From Lachnospiraceae bacterium (GTDB lineage: Bacteria; Bacillota; Clostridia; Lachnospirales; Lachnospiraceae): a stretch of DNA of 64,000 nucleotides. Under the pieces are notes generated by a model. The model was not told where the DNA came from. It saw only the letters and a list, made by a program, of their open reading frames with translations, and did not search any database. Below, piece by piece: positions 34,483-43,837 of this stretch; within the stretch, counting starts at the first letter, position 1, and the number at the start of each line of letters is the position of its first letter. The stretch spans positions 124,001 to 188,000 of the forward strand of contig JAFZVZ010000044.1 in assembly GCA_017617545.1 (NCBI GenBank). The letters are read 5' to 3'. The position numbers and the translations under genes were made by a program.

Positions 34483-36732
34483 ATGCTGGGTCTGTTATAT
34501 ATTATTCTGAATTTCTTTACCGGCTTTGTGATCTGTTCGCTCTGTATTCCCAGACTTTCGTTGTTCACACGAAAGACATATCTTGGGAGTAAAATATCAC
34601 TGAGCCCGGCTCTGCTTTCACTGCCTTTGTGGTATATCACGGGCGCATTTCTCATGACGTGGGTGACATATTTTACGGCGTACCTCGCGATGATGTGCGG
34701 AGCGAAGAATCCTCTCGTTGTCGCGGATATTATGGTGATGCCGTTCTTTGCGCTGTTTGACGTTCTGGGAGTGCTGCTCCTCAACAAGCGTCATAAGCTC
34801 AGAAAGGTTGTCGGAACGCTGTGGCGCAACCCGCCGACGGGCGACATTATTTTCGCTTTCCTCGCGTTCCTTTTTGCCGCGTTTTTGATGTGGTGGACGT
34901 TCAGCTACCAGAACGGTACCTACCGCGTCGGTATCTCGGTGTTCAGCGATTTTGCGCCGCATCTCGGAATGATCCGCTCGTTCTCAAAGGGAACGAATTT
35001 TCCGACTTCGTACTCGCACTTTGCGGGTGAGGATATCAAGTACCACTTCCTGTTCCAGTTTATGGTCGGCAACCTGGAGCTTCTCGGACTGCGTCTGGAC
35101 TGGGCGTTCAACCTGCCGAGCGCGATCTGCTTCGCCGGCGCGTTCTGCCTTCTGTATGTGCTTGCCGTGAAGATCTCGGGCAAGAAGGCAGTCGGCTGGG
35201 TGGCGGCGCTTCTGTTCGCGTTCCGTAGCAGCGACGCTGTTTTCGATTATCTCGCAAAGCCTACGGAGGCGGAGATCAAACGACTGTTCCCCGACCTGCT
35301 GAAGAAGACACCGTGGTTTATGATCCAGGGGGATCCGGACAAGCTCGAGGAAGTGACCTGGGATGCGCTGAAGGCCAATGAGGGGTTCGTCGGAACTACG
35401 ACCCATGAGGACTGGGGCCTTTGGAATCTCAATGTATACTGCAACCAGCGGCATCTGGCGATCGGTCTGTGCGCGATGCTGTGCCTGATATTGTTCCTGC
35501 TGCCGCCGTTGTTTGCGGCGATCAAACGGATCCGCGAGCGTATCGTGCAGGCGGAGACGCAGTACAGGGAAGAGGATCCGGAATTCAAGTTCCTGTACGC
35601 GGAGAAGGTTGCCAACGCGATCCGATATTCGCTCGCAACGAAGGAGGGGTGGCTTGCGCGCAACTGGGTGCAGCCGATCTTCTTAGGGTGTCTGCTCGGC
35701 ATGTGCAGCTTCTTCAACGGCGCCTGTGTCATCGGATGCCTGTGCGTTTTGTTTGTGCTTGCGATCGTGTCTGACCGCAGGCTTGAGTATGCGATCGTTG
35801 CGGCGATCACGGTGGCGTTCACCCTGTTCGCGACGCATTTCTTCATCGACGGTTCGGCTGTCGATCCGCAGTATTACTTCGGTTTCCTCGCGGATACCCG
35901 GACCTTTGCCGGAGCGTGGGAGTATATCATGACGCTGTGCGGTATCCTGCCGTTTGTGCTGCTTGCCGCCTTCGTGCTGTCGGACGGCACGCGCAAATGG
36001 GTCATGTTCGCCTTCACCGCGCCGTTCATTCTCGCGTTTACGACCTCGTTGACCATCGATATCACGGTCAACCACAAATACATCATGATGAGCCTGATGC
36101 TTCTCGCGGTGCCCGCGGCATACTTCCTTGTGTGGCTGTGGGAGAGAGCGGGAGCGTGGCCGAAGATCGTGTGCGTGCTCCTGATCTTCGTGCTGACGGC
36201 TACCGGACTGTACGACCTGCGTACGGTGATCCGGAAAAACGATCCCCAGAAGGGGAAGAATGTCGGCTACATCGCGCTGGAGGAGGACGATCCGATCACG
36301 GAATGGATCGCGGAAAATACAACCTCGAAAGATATATTCCTCTCCCCGTACTACTCGCTCAACAACGTAGTCATGGGCGGTGCGATGCTGTACTACGGCT
36401 GGCCGTATTACGCGTGGTCCGCGGGATATGACACGCCGACACGGCAGAAGAATGTTACGGCGATGTACGAGGCAAGCTCTCAGGTGGAGCTGATGGAACT
36501 TGTCATGGAGTACGGGATCCGCTATATCATCGTCGATGACGAGGCGCGCAGGTCAAGCGAATATGACCTGAACGAAACCGTGATCAAGATGACATACAAG
36601 AAGGTTATGGAAAACAGGGACATGGCGATCTACGACACCAGGGAGGTGCTCGATTCGGCATATCTGCCGCTTCCGGATACGAGTGATCCCGACACGGATA
36701 TAGATGACATAGATGACGGTTACGACGATTGA
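34483..36732 (+). CDS. Large multi-pass membrane protein, probable GT-C glycosyltransferase
   Basis: The 749-aa protein has about 12 membrane helices and a soluble C-terminal part with a short Asp-rich end. The segment after the fourth helix (APHLGMIRSFSKGTNFP, SHFAGEDIKYHFLFQFM) resembles the conserved loop of GT-C enzymes and DUF2298 proteins that take sugars from polyprenyl phosphates. The start at 34483 follows GTGGAGGAGAAC; the open frame begins at GTG 34471, which overlaps that site. The gene leads a three-gene cassette with a GT2 enzyme and a DUF2298 protein. Sugar and acceptor are unknown. Confidence 0.72.
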   Translation: MLGLLYIILNFFTGFVICSLCIPRLSLFTRKTYLGSKISLSPALLSLPLWYITGAFLMTWVTYFTAYLAMMCGAKNPLVVADIMVMPFFALFDVLGVLLLNKRHKLRKVVGTLWRNPPTGDIIFAFLAFLFAAFLMWWTFSYQNGTYRVGISVFSDFAPHLGMIRSFSKGTNFPTSYSHFAGEDIKYHFLFQFMVGNLELLGLRLDWAFNLPSAICFAGAFCLLYVLAVKISGKKAVGWVAALLFAFRSSDAVFDYLAKPTEAEIKRLFPDLLKKTPWFMIQGDPDKLEEVTWDALKANEGFVGTTTHEDWGLWNLNVYCNQRHLAIGLCAMLCLILFLLPPLFAAIKRIRERIVQAETQYREEDPEFKFLYAEKVANAIRYSLATKEGWLARNWVQPIFLGCLLGMCSFFNGACVIGCLCVLFVLAIVSDRRLEYAIVAAITVAFTLFATHFFIDGSAVDPQYYFGFLADTRTFAGAWEYIMTLCGILPFVLLAAFVLSDGTRKWVMFAFTAPFILAFTTSLTIDITVNHKYIMMSLMLLAVPAAYFLVWLWERAGAWPKIVCVLLIFVLTATGLYDLRTVIRKNDPQKGKNVGYIALEEDDPITEWIAENTTSKDIFLSPYYSLNNVVMGGAMLYYGWPYYAWSAGYDTPTRQKNVTAMYEASSQVELMELVMEYGIRYIIVDDEARRSSEYDLNETVIKMTYKKVMENRDMAIYDTREVLDSAYLPLPDTSDPDTDIDDIDDGYDD

Positions 36733-36768
36733 CGAAGACATGTCGTCAAGCATGACTGGAGGAGTAAA

Positions 36769-37536
36769 ATGGATAAGCTGTATATTGTGATCCCCGCGTA
36801 CAACGAGGAAGCGAATATCGAGACTGTCATTAAGGAATGGTATCCCATCATCGAGGAGCGCAGCGAGGACAGCCGCCTTGTCGTCATTGACGACGGCAGC
36901 AAGGACTCGACCTACGCCATCATGCAGAAGCTCGCGGAGACGATGCCGAAGTTCATTCCGCTCACAAAGCCGAACGGTGGACACGGCGCGACCGTGTTGT
37001 ACGGTTACCGCTATGCTCTGGATGAGGGCGCGGACTATGTGTTCCAGACGGATTCGGACGGACAGACGAGACCCGCGGAGTTCGCTCAGTTCTGGGAGAA
37101 GCGCGAGGAGTATCACATGGTGATCGGACACCGCAAGGGCCGCCAGGACGGATTTTCCCGCGTTATCGTAACGAAGACGCTGAAACTTGTGTGCCTGTTG
37201 TGCTTCCATGTGCGCGTGAAGGATGCCAACACTCCGTTCCGTATCATGCAGTCGGAGTACCTCAAGAAAAACCTTGAGGTTATTCCGGAAAACTACAACC
37301 TGCCGAACGTTGTGCTCTCGGTGCTTTACGCGAAGAAGAAGGAGCCCGTTCTCTATATACCGATCACGTTCCGTCCGAGACAGGGCGGCGTGAACTCGAT
37401 CAACATGAAGAAGATCTTCAAGATCGGAAAGCAGGCGTGGAAGGATTTCCGCGAGATCAACCGCTGCATCAAGCGCAGCATGAAGGCCGAGAAGGCGGAG
37501 AAAGAGAAAGCAGAGAAGCAGAAGGGGGAGAAGTAA
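36769..37536 (+). CDS. Family 2 glycosyltransferase (polyprenyl-phosphate sugar synthase type)
   Basis: The 255-aa protein has the GT-A features of GT2: IPAYNEEANIETVIKEW, VIDDGSKDST, NGGHGATVLYGYRYAL, and the DxD-like QTDSDGQT. The C-terminal half (VKDANTPFRIMQ, PITFRPRQGGVNSIN) matches dolichyl-phosphate-mannose-synthase relatives. There are no membrane helices, and the tail is a Lys/Glu-rich helix. GGAGGAGTAAA precedes the ATG. It probably makes the lipid-linked sugar used by the two large membrane proteins on either side. Confidence 0.9.
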   Translation: MDKLYIVIPAYNEEANIETVIKEWYPIIEERSEDSRLVVIDDGSKDSTYAIMQKLAETMPKFIPLTKPNGGHGATVLYGYRYALDEGADYVFQTDSDGQTRPAEFAQFWEKREEYHMVIGHRKGRQDGFSRVIVTKTLKLVCLLCFHVRVKDANTPFRIMQSEYLKKNLEVIPENYNLPNVVLSVLYAKKKEPVLYIPITFRPRQGGVNSINMKKIFKIGKQAWKDFREINRCIKRSMKAEKAEKEKAEKQKGEK

Positions 37537-37539
37537 GGA

Positions 37540-40386
37540 ATGAAGACAGGAAGGAGAAAAACATACCTGTATGCCACCGTCGTGGCCATACTGATGTTTT
37601 TCATGTTTTTTTCACTGGGCATGCACTACCTCGGGGCGTCCGATTTTTCGTACGTGCTCCGCTGGTGGCTGACATTGCTGATGCTCGGTCTGGCGTTCCA
37701 GCCGCTGTCCATGGTGATGTTCAAAAACCTGCGTGACGGAGGGTGGTTATTTTCCAAAATGCTGGGTATCGCATGCGCCGGCTGGCTGATGTGGGTGCTT
37801 GCGTCGATCAGGCTGTTCAAGTTCACGCGCACCAACTGTGTGATCATGGTCATCGTGGTGTTCGCGATCAACATGCTGATCTACTACCTGATGGACCTGA
37901 GAAAGAGCAGGAAGGCCGATCTGCGCAAGTTCTATACGGATGAGCGTGTATGTGCCATCCTGAGCGTGGAGGCGATCTTCTTCTGCGCGTTTGTGTTCTG
38001 GTGCTACCTGAAGGGCATCTCGCCCGCGGCATACGGCACAGAGCGCTTCATGGACTACGGTTTCATGATGTCCATGTTCAAGAGCGATTACATGCCGCCG
38101 GCCGATATGTGGCTGGCAGGCAACAGCATCAACTATTACTATGTGGGTCAGTATCTCATGACCTACATGACGAAGCTGGCGGGAGTGCCGGTGACGCACG
38201 GTTACAATATCGCGATGATGTTTCTGGCAGCAGGCGCATTTGCCATGTCGTACTCGCTCGGAAACAATCTGATGCACATTTATATTTCGTACCGCAGAAA
38301 GCGCACCTACACGCAGACGGAGCTTCAGCAGATGGCGGAGGTCGGATGCGTCTCATCAGAGAAGGAGCCGCCGTTCTTCCGGCCGTTCTTCGCAGGTTCG
38401 CTGTCCGCGCTGGCAGTTGCCATCGCCGGAAATATGCACTACCCGTACTACAAGTACATTTATCCGAAGCTGCAGCACCTGTGGGGCGTTGAGGAATCGG
38501 ATATCTACTCCAAATACTGGTTCCCGGACGCGACGCGTTACATCGGGTACCGCCCGGATGTGGATGACAAGACGATCCACGAGTTTCCGGTGTATTCCTT
38601 TGCTATCGGCGACCTGCACGCGCACGTGATCAACATGCTGTTCGTGCTGACGCTGCTGACGCTTCTGGTCGCATGGCTCACGCACCGCCGCAAGGCTATG
38701 GACATTGTGCGCGATTACGGATGCAAACCGCGCATGCTTTCATACTGCAAGGAAGTGTTCCGTCCGGAGCTCGTGCTCTGTGCATTCCTTCTCGGAATGT
38801 TCAAAATGATCAACTACTGGGATTTCCCGATTTACTTTGTCGTCTGCGGCGCGATCATCCTGTTCTCCAACCTGATCGTGTACCGGTATCGTTCGGAGGC
38901 GTGGATCCTGACGGCGTTGCAGGCAGCAATGTTCATCGTTGTTCCGTCGGTCGCATCGCTGCCGTTCACGCTTACGTTCGACAGCATTTCGACAGGCATC
39001 GGCTTCAACGGGGCAGGGCATCATACGTCACAGTTCCAGTTGATGATCCTTTGGGGACTTCCGTTCCTGTGCCTGTGCACCTTCATCATCCTGCGGTTCC
39101 ATGAGTTCACCGTGCAGATGAACAACAGCAAGAAGAACGCATCCCGCGTGGCGCTTCCGAAGGAACTTGAGTCTGAGGTGGATAACGAGGAGACGGCGGA
39201 GGATCCGTTGAGACCGGAGGTTTCCAACGTCATCACCCGCTTTATGGACAGCCTGGGGATCGCGGATCTGTTTATCCTGACCATCGGACTGTGCGCGTTC
39301 GGTCTCGTTCTGCTGCCGGAGATCGTCTATGTCAAGGATATCTACGGTGGCGCGTACCAGCGTGCCAACACGATGTTCAAACTGACGTATCAGGCGTTCA
39401 TCATGTACGGGCTGAGCATGGGATACATCATCACCAGATTCCTCACCATGCCTGCTAACCGTGTCATGAAAGGGGCGGGAATTGTGTTCTTCTGTCTGCT
39501 GATGTCCACGGTCGGATACTTCAACGAAGCGTACACGACCTGGTTCGGCGGATACTACCAGGGACTGGATGCGTCGGCGTTCATCCGCAAGGACTGCAGT
39601 ACGGCAGACGCGGAGATCATCGACTTTATCAACGAGACATTTGACGAACAGGTCAATGTGCTGGAGATGCACGGCCTGAGCTACACGTACTTCAACCGTA
39701 TCTCCGCATTTACCGGAATGCCGACCGTGCTCGGCTGGCAGACGCATGAGTGGCTGTGGCGAAGCAGCGGCATCAAGGATTATCCCGAGCTTGTCTCGAA
39801 CCGCCGCAATGACGTCATCACGATCTACACGTCGACCAATGAGAGTCAGGTCGCATATCTGATCGAACTGTATGACCTTGATTACGTATATATCGGACAG
39901 TGCGAGCAGGTGGACGGTTACGCCGACAACCCAGGAGCGGATGAGCAGGCAGTCACCGTACAGGGGAAGCGCTGCCGCAAGATCGATGTCAACACGGCGC
40001 TTCTGAAGAGCCTCGGATCGGTGGCGAAGGAAGCCGTTGATAACAAGACCAAGGAGACGGCATACCTGATCAAGATCGACCGTGACCGCACGGCAGAGCT
40101 GGCAAAGCAGTATTTTACGAAGCTGTCCGACAAGGAGCTCCTGATCGTAGGCGACGGACGACTTCTTCATATCGATTACGAACTGGATCTTCAGCTTCGC
40201 AAGACCGGATACGCGACTGTTTCCGACTATATCATCTACGTCCTCGGACGCATGCCGGAGCAGGGCGAGAAGGTAACCTACAAGCCCGCGGAGAAGGAAG
40301 AGCAAAATGTGAACTTCGGTGTTGTCTTCGAGGTGGTCAAGGTTTCCGAGGATGGCATTGAACAGGTTAAGGTGATCAAGCCGTAA
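37540..40386 (+). CDS. DUF2298 (Chlor_Arch_YYY) membrane protein, 948 aa
   Basis: The protein has many membrane helices (about 12-14) and the DUF2298 signature DYMPPADMWLAGNSINYYYVGQ. Further family segments are YSFAIGDLHAHVINMLF, FKMINYWDFPIYF and GGAYQRANTMFKLTYQAF. A soluble C-terminal region of about 250 residues (from about 690) closes the protein. The family is predicted to be GT-C-type glycosyltransferases acting on the outside of the membrane. It starts 3 bases after the GT2 gene, following GGGGGAGAAGTAAGGA, so the two are translationally coupled. The glycan made is unknown. Confidence 0.85.
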   Translation: MKTGRRKTYLYATVVAILMFFMFFSLGMHYLGASDFSYVLRWWLTLLMLGLAFQPLSMVMFKNLRDGGWLFSKMLGIACAGWLMWVLASIRLFKFTRTNCVIMVIVVFAINMLIYYLMDLRKSRKADLRKFYTDERVCAILSVEAIFFCAFVFWCYLKGISPAAYGTERFMDYGFMMSMFKSDYMPPADMWLAGNSINYYYVGQYLMTYMTKLAGVPVTHGYNIAMMFLAAGAFAMSYSLGNNLMHIYISYRRKRTYTQTELQQMAEVGCVSSEKEPPFFRPFFAGSLSALAVAIAGNMHYPYYKYIYPKLQHLWGVEESDIYSKYWFPDATRYIGYRPDVDDKTIHEFPVYSFAIGDLHAHVINMLFVLTLLTLLVAWLTHRRKAMDIVRDYGCKPRMLSYCKEVFRPELVLCAFLLGMFKMINYWDFPIYFVVCGAIILFSNLIVYRYRSEAWILTALQAAMFIVVPSVASLPFTLTFDSISTGIGFNGAGHHTSQFQLMILWGLPFLCLCTFIILRFHEFTVQMNNSKKNASRVALPKELESEVDNEETAEDPLRPEVSNVITRFMDSLGIADLFILTIGLCAFGLVLLPEIVYVKDIYGGAYQRANTMFKLTYQAFIMYGLSMGYIITRFLTMPANRVMKGAGIVFFCLLMSTVGYFNEAYTTWFGGYYQGLDASAFIRKDCSTADAEIIDFINETFDEQVNVLEMHGLSYTYFNRISAFTGMPTVLGWQTHEWLWRSSGIKDYPELVSNRRNDVITIYTSTNESQVAYLIELYDLDYVYIGQCEQVDGYADNPGADEQAVTVQGKRCRKIDVNTALLKSLGSVAKEAVDNKTKETAYLIKIDRDRTAELAKQYFTKLSDKELLIVGDGRLLHIDYELDLQLRKTGYATVSDYIIYVLGRMPEQGEKVTYKPAEKEEQNVNFGVVFEVVKVSEDGIEQVKVIKP

Positions 40387-40412
40387 CGGTTGTACAGAAC
40401 ACAAGAATAATT

Positions 40413-40450
40413 AAAGCTGCAGTGCCGGTGATCCGGTGCTGCAGCTTTTT
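40413..40450 (+). terminator. Intrinsic terminator of the glycosyltransferase cassette
   Basis: AAAGCTGCAG...CCGG pairs with CCGG...CTGCAGCTTTTT, with a 4-base loop at 40430-40433, followed by TTTG. The T/A tracts on both sides suggest it can also stop the converging - strand gene. Confidence 0.9.
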
Positions 40451-40503
40451 GTATGCTCATATTAAGTTTTATATGGTTCGGAAAATGAACCCGTTCACAG
40501 GCC

Positions 40504-41808
40504 TTACTCGTCCGCGTCAGCGGGCATCGAGCGCTCGGTGCCTGCCGCCTCGTCCGACTTGTTCGGAAGCGTGATCCGCACGCGGTCGATGCGGTTCTTG
40601 TCCACCTCGACAACCTCGTAAGTGACACCGTTTTCGTCGGTGACCGTCTCGCCGTTCACGGGGATATGCTCCAAAAGCATGTTCAAATGGCCTGCGATCG
40701 AGTCGTAGTCATCGGACTCGAGCGAGAGCCCGGTGGCATCGTTGACATCGTCAAGTTTGGCGGAGCCGTCCAGAAGGAACTCGGTGTCGGAGATCTTCGT
40801 GATCGGATCCTGTTCGTCCTCATCGTACTCGTCGCGGATCTCACCGACGATCTCCTCGAGGAGATCCTCAAGAGTGATGATGCCTGCGGTAGCGCCGTAT
40901 TCGTCCAAAACGACGGCGATCGTGTAGGAGTCCCTGCGCATCTCGGCAAGCAGGTCAGCCGTCTTCTTGAACTCGTAGGTGTAGAACGGCTTTCGCATCA
41001 GGTTTTTCACGTCGAACGCCTCGCGCTGACCGTCGTAGTGGAAGAGATCCTTCAGAAACAGAATGCCGATGACGTTGTCCTGCGTGGTCTCGTACACGGG
41101 GAGACGCGAATAGTTGTTGGCGCGGAACGCCTCGACGACATCGTCGTAGGACATTTCCGTCGAGACGAAATCAACATCGATACGCGGCACCATGACATCC
41201 TTGGCGACCGAATCGCCGAAGTCGACCACGTTGTTGATCATCTCTTTCTCTTCATTTTCCAAAACACCGTCCTCATGGCTCGCCTCAACGACGGTGAGAA
41301 GCTCGTCCTCGGTGATGGTCTGACGCTTGCGGGGATCGATCCCGAGCACGCGGAGAAGTCCTGTCGAGAAGACATTGATGAGGAAAATGACAGGTGTCAT
41401 TACGATCGTGTATGCGCGGATGACGGCGGAATACGCCATGGCGATGCGGTCACTGTACAAAGCGGCGATCGTCTTCGGGATGATCTCGCCGAAAATGATG
41501 ACCAGAAACGTGAGCACGCCTGTGGCGATCGAGAGCATCGTGCGTCCCCACATGCGCTGCGCGAACACGGACGTGAGCGCGGAGGCGGTGAGGTTGACGA
41601 TATTGTTGCCGATGAGGATCGCAGAGAGAAGCTTGGGCTGGTTGTCTAAAAGCGCAAGCACGCGGCGGGCAGCCCGGCGCGTCTCCGAGAGACTTCGCAT
41701 CTTCATCCGGTTGACGGACATCAGAGCCGTCTCCGCGGATGAGAAGAAAGCGGAGAGAAGTAACAGAATTATGATGATTGCCAGTTGTAGTCGTGAGGCA
41801 GGGTCCAA
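40504..41808 (-). CDS. CorC/HlyC-type CNNM-CBS membrane protein
   Basis: The 434-aa protein has an N-terminal CNNM membrane domain (LSAFFSSAETALMSVNRMKM, LIGNNIVNLTASALTSVF, VIIFGEIIPKT), two CBS domains (DVMVPRIDVDFVS; NLMRKPFYTYEF) and a C-terminal CorC/HlyC domain. Members take part in Mg2+/Co2+ homeostasis. I set the start at a TTG (41808), because AAGGAG lies 12 bases upstream and the resulting DPASRLQLAII opening matches relatives. The longer open frame runs on to 42111 through a promoter region without an ATG in a good context. Confidence 0.88.
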   Translation of the reverse strand: MDPASRLQLAIIIILLLLSAFFSSAETALMSVNRMKMRSLSETRRAARRVLALLDNQPKLLSAILIGNNIVNLTASALTSVFAQRMWGRTMLSIATGVLTFLVIIFGEIIPKTIAALYSDRIAMAYSAVIRAYTIVMTPVIFLINVFSTGLLRVLGIDPRKRQTITEDELLTVVEASHEDGVLENEEKEMINNVVDFGDSVAKDVMVPRIDVDFVSTEMSYDDVVEAFRANNYSRLPVYETTQDNVIGILFLKDLFHYDGQREAFDVKNLMRKPFYTYEFKKTADLLAEMRRDSYTIAVVLDEYGATAGIITLEDLLEEIVGEIRDEYDEDEQDPITKISDTEFLLDGSAKLDDVNDATGLSLESDDYDSIAGHLNMLLEHIPVNGETVTDENGVTYEVVEVDKNRIDRVRITLPNKSDEAAGTERSMPADADE

Positions 41809-41899
41809 AAAATAATCACACTCCTTAATCGGATAAAAATGGAACTTCGGGGGTTTTTGCGTCGCGAAATGCACGGCGCAAACCCGATGATACGTTACA

Positions 41900-41928
41900 A
41901 TTATACAGGAGAGCGCGAAAAAAATCAA
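41900..41928 (-). promoter_or_regulatory. Promoter of the CorC/HlyC gene
   Basis: On the - strand TTGATT, 17-bp spacer, TATAAT (complement of 41900-41905), about 92 bases before the TTG start. Confidence 0.7.
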
Positions 41929-42012
41929 ATATTGCCTTGCCGGAGGATAACAGGCCGCTTTGAGATGGGGAGAGCGGATCGTCTGTGCACACATTTTTCG
42001 TATTTTTCTCAC

Positions 42013-42041
42013 TTTCCCTGTAAGGGAAACTATGGTATAAT
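42013..42041 (+). promoter_or_regulatory. smsC promoter with palindrome at the -35
   Basis: A consensus -10 TATAAT (42036-42041). At the -35 position is the inverted repeat TTTCCC (42013-42018) / GGGAAA (42024-42029) with a 5-base centre, instead of a good -35 hexamer. This layout suggests control by a bound regulator, perhaps an Fe-S-sensing one such as an Rrf2/IscR protein (inference). Confidence 0.6.
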
Positions 42042-42111
42042 ACGGGCGGCGTCCACAGGGAGTCGGACGCGGCAGAGAGGCTGCCGCAGCGGTGGCGCGG
42101 GAAAGGATCAT

Positions 42112-42876
42112 ATGTTAGAGTTACGCAACGTGAGCTTTGCTGTCTCGGAGGAGAACAGCGGAGCGACGAAAGAGATCATAAAGAACGTCAGCCTGACGAT
42201 CGGCGACAATGAATTTGTCGCGATCACAGGCCCGAACGGCGGCGGAAAGTCGACGATGGCGCGCCTGATCATGGGCATTGAGAAGCCCACGTCGGGACGT
42301 ATCCTCTACAACGGGGAGGACATCACCGACCTGAGCATCACGGAGCGCGCGAAGAAGGGACTCGGATTCGCGTTCCAGATGCCGGTTCGTTTCAAGGGCA
42401 TCACGGTGAAGGATCTGCTGACGCTTGCCTACGGCAGCAAGCTGAGCACCTCGGAGGCGTGCCAGTACCTCTCGGAGGTTGGTTTGTGTGCGCGCGATTA
42501 CGTGAACCGCGAAGTCAATTCAAGCCTCTCGGGCGGCGAGCTCAAGCGTATTGAGATTGCGACGATCCTCGCGAGAAAGCCGCAATTTTCCGTGTTCGAC
42601 GAGCCCGAGGCGGGCATCGACCTGTGGAGTTTCCAGAACCTGATCCGCATCTTCGACCGGTTGCACAAGGAGATGAACGGCTCCGTCGTGGTCATCAGCC
42701 ACCAGGAGCGTATCCTCAACATCGCGGACCGCATCGTTGTGATCGCGGGCGGTGAGGTGCTGGAGCAGGCGGCCAGCGAGGAGCTGCTGCCGAAGATCCT
42801 GAGCGATTCGCTCGCGTGCCTGACGCATCATGAGACGATGGACGCGGGCAAAAGTGTGGCGGAAGGAGGTAAGTGA
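42112..42876 (+). CDS. smsC: SmsC/SufC-type ATPase of Fe-S cluster assembly
   Basis: The 254-aa ABC-type ATPase has Walker A GPNGGGKSTM (Lys46), signature LSGGELKRIEIA and Walker B FSVFDEPEAGID. SufC-type ATPases drive the scaffold that builds Fe-S clusters. The start at 42112 (MLELRNVSFAV) follows GAAAGGA. smsB overlaps the region directly after the stop. Only these two SUF-like genes are here, with no sufS, sufU or sufD, which fits the minimal SMS system described for anaerobes. Confidence 0.9.
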   Translation: MLELRNVSFAVSEENSGATKEIIKNVSLTIGDNEFVAITGPNGGGKSTMARLIMGIEKPTSGRILYNGEDITDLSITERAKKGLGFAFQMPVRFKGITVKDLLTLAYGSKLSTSEACQYLSEVGLCARDYVNREVNSSLSGGELKRIEIATILARKPQFSVFDEPEAGIDLWSFQNLIRIFDRLHKEMNGSVVVISHQERILNIADRIVVIAGGEVLEQAASEELLPKILSDSLACLTHHETMDAGKSVAEGGK

Positions 42877-42878
42877 TC

Positions 42879-43796
42879 ATGGATGCAATTCAGAAGCAGC
42901 TGTTTGAGCAGATCGCGGACCTTCACGAGGTACCGCAGGGCGCCTACAACTTCCGTGTGAACGGTGAGGGCGCGGGGCGCAATACAACGGAAAATATCAA
43001 CATTGTTACGAAGTCGGACAAGCCCGGCATCGATATCATCATCAAGGCCGGCACGAAGAACGAGAGCGTGCATATCCCTGTTGTTATCTCGCAGACGGGA
43101 CTGCAGGAGTGCGTGTACAACGACTTCTATATCGGTGAGGACGCGAACGTGACGATCGTCGCGGGCTGCGGCATTCACAATTCGGGGGACAAGACCTCCG
43201 AGCACGACGGCATTCACACGTTCCATGTCGGCAAGAACGCCCATGTCAAGTACGTGGAGAAGCACTACGGCTCCGGCGAGGGAACCGGCGAGCGGATCCT
43301 GAATCCCGAGACGGTGGTGTATCTCGACGAGGGCAGTACGCTCGAGATGGATACGGTGCAGATCGAGGGTGTTGATTCGACGGTTCGCACGACGCGCGCG
43401 ACGGTTGGCGACAGAGCGTCCCTGGTGATCCGCGAGAAGATCATGACGCATGACCGCCAGTTTGCGAAGACCGATTTCTCGGTGGAGATGAACGGTGAGG
43501 ACAGCGCGGTGGATCTTGTGTCCCGCTCGGTCGCGAAGGACAACTCCCGCCAGGAGTTCTACTCGAACATCGACGGCAACAACCGCTGCAAGGGCCACTC
43601 CGAGTGCGACGCGATCCTGATGGACCACGGCGCGGTGGCGGCGGCTCCGAAGCTGACGGCCAACCACCTCGACGCGTCCCTGATCCACGAGGCTGCCATC
43701 GGCAAGATCGCCGGCGATCAGATCATCAAGCTGATGACGCTCGGCCTGACTGAGGAGGAAGCGGAGCAGCAGATCATCAGCGGTTTCCTGAAGTAA
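42879..43796 (+). CDS. smsB: SmsB/SufB-D-type Fe-S scaffold protein
   Basis: The 305-aa protein is a short beta-helix scaffold of the SufB/SufD family: ISQTGLQECVYNDFYIGEDANVTIVAGCGIH, HVKYVEKHYGSG (quoted in parts), the CKGHSECDAILMDHG strand and the terminal LIHEAAIGKIAGDQIIKLMTLGLTEEEA helix. It is shorter than SufB (about 470) and lacks the N-terminal domain, as in SmsB. The ATG at 42879 follows AAGGAGGT by 8 bases; the smsC stop is two bases before it. Sulfur could come from the desulfurase at 13712-14905 or from sulfide. Confidence 0.88.
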   Translation: MDAIQKQLFEQIADLHEVPQGAYNFRVNGEGAGRNTTENINIVTKSDKPGIDIIIKAGTKNESVHIPVVISQTGLQECVYNDFYIGEDANVTIVAGCGIHNSGDKTSEHDGIHTFHVGKNAHVKYVEKHYGSGEGTGERILNPETVVYLDEGSTLEMDTVQIEGVDSTVRTTRATVGDRASLVIREKIMTHDRQFAKTDFSVEMNGEDSAVDLVSRSVAKDNSRQEFYSNIDGNNRCKGHSECDAILMDHGAVAAAPKLTANHLDASLIHEAAIGKIAGDQIIKLMTLGLTEEEAEQQIISGFLK

Positions 43797-43837
43797 TCCG
43801 GAGACCGGCGCATTATAGTGAGGAGTATTACTTAAGA

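Noticed and set aside
41809-42111. N-terminal extension of the CorC/HlyC protein up to 42111
   Set aside because: The extension crosses the gene's own promoter and lacks a ribosome binding site; the TTG at 41808 gives the normal family N-terminus.
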